This document shows positions 54,377 through 61,522 of a stretch of DNA of 64,000 nt, piece after piece. Each line of letters opens with the position of its first letter. Position 1 is the stretch's first letter. The DNA is from Bacillota bacterium (GTDB lineage: Bacteria; Bacillota; Clostridia; DSM-8532): NCBI GenBank assembly GCA_023459915.1, contig JAEWSN010000024.1, positions 1-64,000 on the forward strand, given 5' to 3'. The notes under the pieces were generated by a model, which was given only the letters and a program-made list of their open reading frames with translations, ran no database searches and was not told the origin of the DNA. A program made the translations under genes and the position numbers.

Positions 54377-54442
54377 CATTGACAGTCCATTGATGATCCA
54401 TTGACAACCCATTGACAACCCATTGACAGCCCATTGACAGCC
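54377..54442. repeat. 11-bp tandem repeat, 6 copies, containing TTGACA
   Basis: Six contiguous 11-mers of the form CATTGACARYC; five of the six carry TTGACA on the plus strand, one is CATTGATGATC. It ends one base before the HIT gene stop codon and sits 25 bp upstream of the rpsU -35. Confidence 0.9.
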
Positions 54443-54443
54443 A

Positions 54444-54785
54444 TCAGAGCAGCTTTTCTCCGAGGGGCCGTCCGCCGATGACATGGTAGTGCAGATGCGG
54501 CACGGTCTGTCCCGCGCCTTCTCCGCAGTTGGCAATGACCCGGTAACCCGTGTCGGCGATGCCCTCGCGGATCGCCACCTCCCGGATGGCCGCATGCAGC
54601 GTCGCCACCAGCGGCAGCGTTTCCGACGTCAGCGCCTGGATGCTTTCCACATGGGTCTTGGGAATGACCAGCACATGGACGGGCGCAACCGGATGGATGT
54701 CGTGGAACGCCAGCACGTCATCCGTCTCGTAGACCTTGCTGCTCGGAATTTCCCCGGCGATGATTTTGCAAAAAATGCAGCTCAT
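54444..54785 (-). CDS. HIT-family nucleotide-binding protein
   Basis: 113 aa from [23 protein letters not shown] upstream. The histidine triad HLHYHVIGG (about 97-105) and [19 protein letters not shown] are characteristic of HinT/YcfF-type purine nucleoside phosphoramidase-like proteins. Positioned between alaS and rpsU on the same strand. Confidence 0.94.
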   Translation of the reverse strand: MSCIFCKIIAGEIPSSKVYETDDVLAFHDIHPVAPVHVLVIPKTHVESIQALTSETLPLVATLHAAIREVAIREGIADTGYRVIANCGEGAGQTVPHLHYHVIGGRPLGEKLL

Positions 54786-54817
54786 GGATGCACTCCTTTC
54801 ATGGGGCGCCACACCTG

Positions 54818-54921
54818 TGGGGTCTGACCCCGTTGTGCATGGGGGTCTGACCCCTTTATGCATGGGGTCTGACCTCGTTATGTATGGGGTCTGACCCCAC
54901 TGTGCGTGGGCTCTGACCCCG
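54818..54921. repeat. second array of GGGGTCTGACCCC palindromes
   Basis: Five copies with a period of about 22 bp, linked by short TGTGCAT/TATGCAT-like spacers; two copies are one-base variants. Fills the gap between the HIT gene start and the alaS stop. Confidence 0.9.
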
Positions 54922-54924
54922 GGC

Positions 54925-57567
54925 TCACGCGTTGAGCATCCTGGTGATTTCTGTCTTGGCGACCTGAAGAGCCTCGGGAATGGCCGAGACATCCTTGCCG
55001 CCCGCCTGCGCCATGTCCGGACGTCCGCCGCCGCCGCCGCCGCAGGCCGCCGCCGCCGCGCGGATGACATTGCCCGCGTGAACACCGGCCTTGACCGCGT
55101 CCGGTGTCGCCGCCACAATGAGGCTCACCTTGCCGTCCTTGGCCGATGCCAGCACCAGCACACCGGAGCCCAGCTTGTTGCGCAGGGTGTCCGAGGCGGT
55201 CCGCAGGGCGTTCATGTCCAGATCGTCCAGTCTGCCGGCCACCACCATCAATCCGTTGATCTCCGTGGCGTTGGCCATCAGGCCGTCCATGCCGCTGCCG
55301 GCCAGCTTCTGGTTCGCCTGTTCCACCGCGCGCCGCAGGGTCCTGATTTCATCGGTCATGGCCTCGAGCTTGCGGGGCAGGTCTTCGGGCTGCGCCTTCA
55401 CCGTGTCGGCCACCTGGCGCAGCAGGCGCTCGTTGTCGTCGTACCAGCCGATGGCGCCAAAGCCTGTCATGGCTTCGATCCGGCGGATGCCAGACGCCAC
55501 GCCGCCCTCGGACACGATCTTGAGCAGGCCGGCCTCGCCGGTCGCCGACAGATGCGTGCCGCCGCACAGCTCGCGGCTGTAGTCTCCCGCGGAAACCACG
55601 CGCACCACATCGCCGTACTTCTCGCCGAAAAGCGCGGTCGCGCCGGCCTTCCGGGCTTCCTCCACCGGCATTTCGCGGACCTCGACCGGCAGGTTCTCCA
55701 GAATCTTCGCGTTGACAATCGCGGTGATTTCGCGCAGCTGTTCCGGTGTGACCGCGGAAAAATGCGTGAAGTCGAACCGCAGCCGCTCGGCATTGACGAA
55801 CGAGCCGGCCTGATTCACATGATCGCCCAGCACGGTCCGCAGCGCCTTGTGCAACAGATGCGTGGCCGTATGGTTGCGCGCGGTGGCCTTGCGCCGCGCC
55901 ACATCGATTTGCGCGGTCAGCGTGTCGCCGACCATGATGCCGCCGGACACCACACGCCCCGTGTGCAGAAACTTGCCATCGGCGGTTTTCTGGGTGTCCT
56001 GGATTTCCATCCGGAACTGGTCGTTGAACAACACGCCCGCGTCGCCCGCCTGTCCGCCGCTTTCCGCGTAGAAGGGCGTCTGATCGAGCACCAGAATGGC
56101 CTCGTCGTCCTGCTGGGCTTCATCGGTCAGCGCGTCTCCGGCCACAATCCACAACACTTTTGCCGTGCACGAGGTCTGCCCGTAGCCCACAAAACGGGTG
56201 GACTGGGATTTGTCGGTTCCCGCAAACAAATCCTTTTCCCAGGCCGAGCCTTCCCGGTTGCGGTGCGCCTCGCGCGCCTTGTCCTTCTGCTTTTTCATTT
56301 CGTCGTGGAACCCGGCCTCATCGATTTCCAGGCCGCTTTCCAAGACAATTTCACGGGTGAGATCGAGCGGGAAGCCATAGGTGTCGTGAAGCCGGAACAC
56401 CTTGTCCCCGGCGAGCGTGGTGCCACCGGCCGCCTTCACTTCCTGAATGAACCCGTCCAGAATGGCGCTGCCCTGATCCACGGACAGGTGGAATTTCTCC
56501 TCCTCAAGCGTGATGACCTTGAGAATGTAGTCGCGCTTCTCGCGCAGGTTGGGATAGGCGGCACCAAAGCAGTCGATGACCGTGCCGGCCACTTCGGACA
56601 GGAACAGCCGGGTGACGCCGAGCAGGCGGCCGTGACGGGCCGCGCGGCGCAGCAGGCGGCGCAGCACATAGCCGCGGCCCTCGTTGGACGGGAGGATGCC
56701 GTCGGAAACCATCATGGTCACGGACCGCACATGGTCGGTGATGACCCGGATGGAAATGTCCTTGTGCTTGTCCGCGCCATAGTCCACCCCGGTGATGCGG
56801 ACCACATGATCCAGAATGGCGCGGATGGCGTCGACCTCGAACAGGTTGTCGACGCCCTGCATCACACAGGCCAGGCGCTCGAGCCCCATGCCGGTGTCGA
56901 TGTTCTTGGAGGCCAGCTCCACATAGGTGCCGTCGGCAAGCTTTTCGAACTGGGTGAACACGTTGTTCCAGACCTCGATGAAGCGATCGCAGTCACAGCC
57001 GACCGTACAGTCCGGCTTGCCGCAGCCCTTTTCCGGACCGCGATCAAAATAGATCTCGGAGCAGGGGCCGCAGGGGCCCACGCCATGCTCCCAGAAGTTG
57101 TCCGCCTTGCCCATGCGGAAGATCTTCGATTCCGGCAGCCCCACATCCTTGTGCCAGATGTCATAGGCCTCGTCGTCCTCCTCGTATACGGATACATAGA
57201 GAAGATCCTCGGGAATGCCGAGTGTGACGGTGAAGTATTCCCAAGCCCACGGAATGGCTTCCTTTTTGAAATAGTCGCCAAACGAGAAATTGCCGAGCAT
57301 TTCAAAGAAGGTGCCATGCCGGGCGGTTTTTCCCACATTCTCGATGTCCGGGGTGCGGATGCATTTCTGGCAGGTGGCCATGCGCGGATGCGGCGGCTTC
57401 TCCTTGCCGGTGAAATACGGCTTGAGCGGCGTCATGCCGGCGTTGATCAGCAGAATGCTGGGGTCGTTGCGCGGCACAAGCGAAAAGCTGGGCGCGCGCA
57501 GATGCCCCTTGCTTTCAAAGAAGGAAAGAAAGGATTCTCGCAGTTCATCAAGTCCATATTTCTTCAT
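54925..57567 (-). CDS. alaS: alanyl-tRNA synthetase
   Basis: 880 aa if started at MKKYGLDELRESFLSFFESKGH, the family-typical N-terminus; an ATG five codons earlier (57582) is an alternative. Class II catalytic core in the first 350 residues (TPLKPYFTG, MATCQKCIRTPDIENVGKTARHGTFFEMLGNFSFGDYFKKEAI), editing-domain zinc motif HTATHLLHKAL and CGGTHLSATGEAG, and a C-terminal C-Ala domain. A T-box leader, common on Firmicute alaS, was looked for and not seen. Confidence 0.95.
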   Translation of the reverse strand: MKKYGLDELRESFLSFFESKGHLRAPSFSLVPRNDPSILLINAGMTPLKPYFTGKEKPPHPRMATCQKCIRTPDIENVGKTARHGTFFEMLGNFSFGDYFKKEAIPWAWEYFTVTLGIPEDLLYVSVYEEDDEAYDIWHKDVGLPESKIFRMGKADNFWEHGVGPCGPCSEIYFDRGPEKGCGKPDCTVGCDCDRFIEVWNNVFTQFEKLADGTYVELASKNIDTGMGLERLACVMQGVDNLFEVDAIRAILDHVVRITGVDYGADKHKDISIRVITDHVRSVTMMVSDGILPSNEGRGYVLRRLLRRAARHGRLLGVTRLFLSEVAGTVIDCFGAAYPNLREKRDYILKVITLEEEKFHLSVDQGSAILDGFIQEVKAAGGTTLAGDKVFRLHDTYGFPLDLTREIVLESGLEIDEAGFHDEMKKQKDKAREAHRNREGSAWEKDLFAGTDKSQSTRFVGYGQTSCTAKVLWIVAGDALTDEAQQDDEAILVLDQTPFYAESGGQAGDAGVLFNDQFRMEIQDTQKTADGKFLHTGRVVSGGIMVGDTLTAQIDVARRKATARNHTATHLLHKALRTVLGDHVNQAGSFVNAERLRFDFTHFSAVTPEQLREITAIVNAKILENLPVEVREMPVEEARKAGATALFGEKYGDVVRVVSAGDYSRELCGGTHLSATGEAGLLKIVSEGGVASGIRRIEAMTGFGAIGWYDDNERLLRQVADTVKAQPEDLPRKLEAMTDEIRTLRRAVEQANQKLAGSGMDGLMANATEINGLMVVAGRLDDLDMNALRTASDTLRNKLGSGVLVLASAKDGKVSLIVAATPDAVKAGVHAGNVIRAAAAACGGGGGGRPDMAQAGGKDVSAIPEALQVAKTEITRMLNA

Positions 57568-57659
57568 CACGTTTGACCCCATTCCGCCGTCAGGCCCTTT
57601 CCTGTGCGGCGGCGACGCGTCCCCAACGGGGCGTCCACCGTCCGCGGATGCTGAATTTC

Positions 57660-57689
57660 AGTATATCGAACGCCGCCTCGGGGCGTCAA
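57660..57689 (-). promoter_or_regulatory. alaS promoter
   Basis: Minus strand -35 TTGACG (57684-57689), 18-bp spacer, -10 TATACT (57660-57665). The rest of the 57568-57841 divergent gap shows no gene. Confidence 0.65.
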
Positions 57690-57841
57690 GCAGGGGCTTG
57701 CGGCTTGTCCGCACCCTCTCCGCCGAGCGTGTTTCCCATTTCAACTTGTTCTGCCGCAAGGCTTGTGATTAAATGGAAAGGAATTGATACAAAGGAAAGA
57801 CACGCATGCGTCCCCGGGGGAGCACCAACAAAGGAGATGCC

Positions 57842-59050
57842 GTGAACAATACCGGTCGCATTTCCAGAACGCGCCTGCCGCGCCAGGCCCGGCAGTTGTC
57901 GGCCCCGCGGCCTTTTCCCGCGCGGGTCGAGGAGGCTTATCCGGATCCGCTCGCCAACCGCAGCCGGTGGACGGGAGAATTCCGGGACGCCGCGCTTGAA
58001 AAGGAGTACCGGCGCGCTTCCTTCTTCTCCGCGCGGGCGCATGTCCGGGTGCTCGTCACGCTTTTGGCCATCCTGCTCGTCACGGTGCTGGCCGCGGAGC
58101 TGATGTTTGTCACCGCCGCCTCCCATCACTGGATTGGGCTGGTGCTGCGCCTGTTGTACCTTTCCGCGGCCGTTCTGACGGTCATGCGGGTCTGCTCCCT
58201 GTCCGATTTTGCGCCGCTTGCGTCCACCGTCACCTCCTTCGAGGTGCTTTCCCTGATCGTCTGGCTCTATTTGTCCTATCTGTCACGCAATGCCTATCAT
58301 CCGCTTGTGCTGCAGACCGGCACCCTGTCACTGGCCCTGCTGGTGCTGCTGATTCCCAACCGCTGGCTGCATACGGTCATCCTGAGCGCCGCCGCGTCCC
58401 TGACCGCCCTGCTCCTCGCGCCCTGGGCGTCGGATCCGGCCACGCGCCTGAACCTGCTGGTGTTCATGCTCTTCCAGACCGGTGCCCTGCTTGCGGCCGC
58501 CATGCTCACACGCCGAAGTGACACCGATCACCGCGCCCAGTACCTGCGCCAGGAAAAGCTGTTGCGGGTCTCCCTCACCGATCCGCTGACCGGCATCGCC
58601 AACCGGGGCCGCTTCAACGAGGCCCTGCAGGACTGGGTGCGCTGCGCGCACCAGTATCATGTGGCCCTGTCGCTCGTCCTGTTCGATTTTGACGATTTCA
58701 AGGCCGTCAACGACACCTACGGCCACCTCATCGGGGACCAGGTCATCCTGCAAACCGTGAATCTGGTCGATGACGCCATCCGGCGTCGCGACATTTTCGC
58801 CCGCTGGGGCGGCGAGGAGTTCACCCTGCTGTTTCCCGACACCCGCCTCGAGGACGCGGTGGAGATCGTGGAACGGCTGCGGCAGACGGTGGAATCACAC
58901 AAATACCCGCGCTGTGGGCAGGTCACCGCCAGCTTCGGCGTTGTGCAATACCGACCGGGAGAATCACCCGAAGCCTTCATGGACAGGGCGGATCGCCTGC
59001 TTTACCGCGCCAAGGCGGATGGCAAGAACTGTGTCCGCACCGCCGGCTGA
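57842..59050 (+). CDS. membrane-bound GGDEF diguanylate cyclase
   Basis: 402 aa from GTG at 57842, which has AAAGGAGATGCC directly upstream; an ATG at 57806 is the alternative. A basic cytosolic N-terminus, five to six membrane helices (about residues 60-220), then the GGDEF domain: LTDPLTGIANRGRFNEAL, FDFDDFKAVNDTYGHLIGDQV, and the active-site loop RWGGEEF. Expected to make cyclic di-GMP. No EAL or PilZ protein is in the window. Confidence 0.92.
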   Translation: MNNTGRISRTRLPRQARQLSAPRPFPARVEEAYPDPLANRSRWTGEFRDAALEKEYRRASFFSARAHVRVLVTLLAILLVTVLAAELMFVTAASHHWIGLVLRLLYLSAAVLTVMRVCSLSDFAPLASTVTSFEVLSLIVWLYLSYLSRNAYHPLVLQTGTLSLALLVLLIPNRWLHTVILSAAASLTALLLAPWASDPATRLNLLVFMLFQTGALLAAAMLTRRSDTDHRAQYLRQEKLLRVSLTDPLTGIANRGRFNEALQDWVRCAHQYHVALSLVLFDFDDFKAVNDTYGHLIGDQVILQTVNLVDDAIRRRDIFARWGGEEFTLLFPDTRLEDAVEIVERLRQTVESHKYPRCGQVTASFGVVQYRPGESPEAFMDRADRLLYRAKADGKNCVRTAG

Positions 59051-59077
59051 CGGCTCCCGCAACAAAAGGAGGCACCC

Positions 59078-60484
59078 ATGCAATCACAACACGGCCAGAC
59101 ACAATCCAAACAGGCAAAGCGCGCATCCCTGGACGACCTTGGGCTGCGCACCGACGGCATCCTGCTTCCCGCGTCCACCGTCGATCCCGCGAAGTGGGCC
59201 GTTGTGGCTTGCGACCAATACACCTCGGAGCCCGAATACTGGCATCGGCTGGAACAACAGGTGGGCGACGCCCCCTCCACGCTTCGCCTCATTTTTCCGG
59301 AGGTCTGGCTCGAACGCGAGTCCGGGTCGGAAAAGGCCGCGCGCATCGCGCGCATCAACGACACCATGCGTGCCTATCTCACGGACAACCTGCTTGTTCC
59401 CGTGGGCGGCCCGGTGCTGACCGAACGGGTCACCCGGCAGGGAAAGACACGCGTTGGGCTGGTGGTCTCCATCGACCTGGAACAGTACGATTTTTCGGTT
59501 GGCTCACAAAGCCTGGTCCGCGCCACAGAAGGCACCATCCTCGACCGGCTGCCGCCGCGCATCCGCATCCGGGAGCACGCCGCGCTCGAGCTGCCGCACA
59601 TCATGATTCTCATCGATGATCCTGAAAAACGCGTCATTGAGCCCCTCCACGCGGCGGCACGAGGCACCGGCGCGGACGGGAAGGACGGCATGCGTCCCGT
59701 CTACGACTTCGACTTGCTTGAAAACAGCGGACACCTGCGCGGCTGGGCCATCCAGGACGACGCGTTGATTCAGGAAATGACACGGGCTCTTTCGGATCTC
59801 GCCCGCCCGGACACCTTCCGCAGCCGCTACGCGCTTTCCGGTGAGGCCGGGGTGCTGCTGTATGCCGTCGGTGACGGCAACCACTCCCTCGCCACCGCCA
59901 AATCCTGCTGGGAGCTGCGCAAGCAGACACTCAGCGAGGCGGAACGCCAGACACACCCCGCGCGCCACGCGCTCGTGGAACTGGTCAATGTCCATGATGA
60001 CGGCCTGCTGTTCGAACCCATCCACCGGGTGGTCTTCGGCGCTTCCCGCGAATCTTTCCTCGAGGACTTCCACGCCTGGCACGCGGAACGGGGCCTTCGG
60101 GTCTCTGTCGGCGGCACGGATGCCGATACGCAAGGCGACGCGGGTGCTTCCGTCCAATCCTGTATGATCATTTCCGGAAACAAAGAGGAATCCCTGCTGT
60201 GGCACAATCCGCAGCAGCAGCTGGCGGTCGGTTCCCTCCAGGCCTTTCTGGATGCCTGGCTGCCGGCGCATCCGGAGGCCGCAATCGATTATGTCCACGG
60301 CGACGATGTGGTGCGCAGGCATGCCCAAACGCCGGGAAACCTCGGATTCCTGCTGCCTGTGATGGGCAAGGAGGAACTCTTCCCGACCGTCATCCGCGAC
60401 GGCGCGCTGCCCCGTAAAACATTCTCCATGGGGGAAGCCCATGAAAAGCGGTTCTACCTGGAATGCAGGCGCATTCTGCCGTGA
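59078..60484 (+). CDS. DUF1015 family protein
   Basis: 468 aa; AAAAGGAGG before ATG, 27 bp after the GGDEF gene, so co-transcribed. DUF1015 features: WAVVACDQYTSEPEYW near 45-60, RIRIREHAALELPHIMILIDD, LYAVGDGNHSLATAKSCWE and FLLPVMGKEELF near the C-terminus. Members are widespread in anaerobes; the biochemical role is unclear, with a possible link to amino-acid or Ser-kinase metabolism reported for relatives. Confidence 0.88.
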   Translation: MQSQHGQTQSKQAKRASLDDLGLRTDGILLPASTVDPAKWAVVACDQYTSEPEYWHRLEQQVGDAPSTLRLIFPEVWLERESGSEKAARIARINDTMRAYLTDNLLVPVGGPVLTERVTRQGKTRVGLVVSIDLEQYDFSVGSQSLVRATEGTILDRLPPRIRIREHAALELPHIMILIDDPEKRVIEPLHAAARGTGADGKDGMRPVYDFDLLENSGHLRGWAIQDDALIQEMTRALSDLARPDTFRSRYALSGEAGVLLYAVGDGNHSLATAKSCWELRKQTLSEAERQTHPARHALVELVNVHDDGLLFEPIHRVVFGASRESFLEDFHAWHAERGLRVSVGGTDADTQGDAGASVQSCMIISGNKEESLLWHNPQQQLAVGSLQAFLDAWLPAHPEAAIDYVHGDDVVRRHAQTPGNLGFLLPVMGKEELFPTVIRDGALPRKTFSMGEAHEKRFYLECRRILP

Positions 60485-60520
60485 CCCGGATTGTGAATCA
60501 AGCCAGACTGTGAGCCCTTG

Positions 60521-60548
60521 AAAAAGGCAGCGTATCAGCTGCCTTTTT
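60521..60548. terminator. bidirectional terminator overlapping the whiA 3' end
   Basis: AAAAAGGCAGC - GTATCA - GCTGCCTTTTT. Serves the DUF1015 gene; its right arm also encodes the last four codons of whiA, with the whiA stop in the loop. Confidence 0.9.
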
Positions 60549-61479
60549 CGCGCAATTGCGACGCCATCTGCTCCAGCTTGCGCAACCGGTGGTTCACGCC
60601 GGATTTTGTCAGCGCGGGGCTGAGCATCTCGCCCAGCTCCTGCAGGGACACCTCGGAATGCGCCAGCCGCAGCCGGGCAATTTCCTTCAGTCCCTCCGGC
60701 AGGGCATCCAGCCCCACATGCGCATCCAGATACCGGATGCTTTCCATCTGGCGAAACGACGCGTTGACCGTCTTTTCAAGGTTTGCGGTCTCGCAGTTGA
60801 CGATGCGGTTGACCTGGTTGCGCATGTCCTTCATGATGCGGACATTTTCAAATTTCATCAGCGCGCCGTGCGCCCCGGTGATGTTCAGGAAGTCGACAAT
60901 TTCCTGCCCTTCCTTCAGATACGCCAGCAGATGGCCTTTTCTGACGATGTCGCGCGCCTCGATGCCATACTCGCGCAGCAGGGCCCGAAATTCCTCGAAC
61001 AGCAGCCGGTTGGGAAACGCAATCTCCAAATGGTACGAGCGATCCGGATCGGAAACGGATCCGCCTGCCAGAAAGCAGCCCCGCAGGTAGGCGCGGCGAC
61101 AGCACCGCGCCTTGGTCTTCCATGGCAGAAACTCCAGGGTGCCTGCCTGCGGCAGAATGCCGCAATCGCGCAACAGGCTGCCCTTCTCCGGTTCATGGAT
61201 CATGGCGGAAAAATCGAGCCGGTAGACGGCATGATCGCGAAACCTGTGTGTTTTGAGCATCAGCACGTCCGGTCCGCTGCGGTACAGCTCCTTCACCGCG
61301 GAAAAGACATGCCGCGACAGCAACGCGTTCTCCGAGACAAACAACAGCCGCTTCTCCCCCTCCACACGCCGCAGCTGCAGGCCGTTGCGCAAAAGCGCCG
61401 CCAGCTCGCTGCGCCGGCAGCAGGGGTGATGCTCCTCAAACCGGCTCAGTTCCTCCTTGACATCCGATGAAAAAGACAC
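60535..61479 (-). CDS. whiA: sporulation/cell-division regulator WhiA
   Basis: 314 aa from GTG (GGAGGAG 5 nt upstream). The N-terminal LAGLIDADG-like homing-endonuclease fold (CCRRSELAALLR, CCRRAYLRGCFLAGGSVSDPDRSYHLEI) and the C-terminal helix-turn-helix (LRLAHSEVSLQELGEMLSPALTKSGVNHRLRKLE) are both intact. Conserved in Gram-positives, where it affects division and chromosome organisation. Usually preceded by rapZ and yvcK; here a debranching-enzyme gene intervenes. Confidence 0.96.
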   Translation of the reverse strand: MSFSSDVKEELSRFEEHHPCCRRSELAALLRNGLQLRRVEGEKRLLFVSENALLSRHVFSAVKELYRSGPDVLMLKTHRFRDHAVYRLDFSAMIHEPEKGSLLRDCGILPQAGTLEFLPWKTKARCCRRAYLRGCFLAGGSVSDPDRSYHLEIAFPNRLLFEEFRALLREYGIEARDIVRKGHLLAYLKEGQEIVDFLNITGAHGALMKFENVRIMKDMRNQVNRIVNCETANLEKTVNASFRQMESIRYLDAHVGLDALPEGLKEIARLRLAHSEVSLQELGEMLSPALTKSGVNHRLRKLEQMASQLREKGS

Positions 61480-61522
61480 AATTCTCCTCCAGACACAGCC
61501 AGGCTGCGATTGACGGGTTCAT

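Noticed and set aside
54377..54442. Cluster of real plus-strand promoters
   Set aside because: No TATAAT-like -10 lies 16-18 bp after the final TTGACA, and the only plus-strand product would be antisense to the HIT gene.
55078..57576. Very long plus-strand open frame opposite alaS
   Set aside because: It is an uninterrupted shadow frame in GC-rich DNA, rich in His/Arg/Gly, without a ribosome site or recognisable domain; alaS is the real gene.
57568..57720. T-box leader upstream of alaS
   Set aside because: No TGGNACCGCG-like antiterminator core or terminator is visible; only a plain promoter and short leader.
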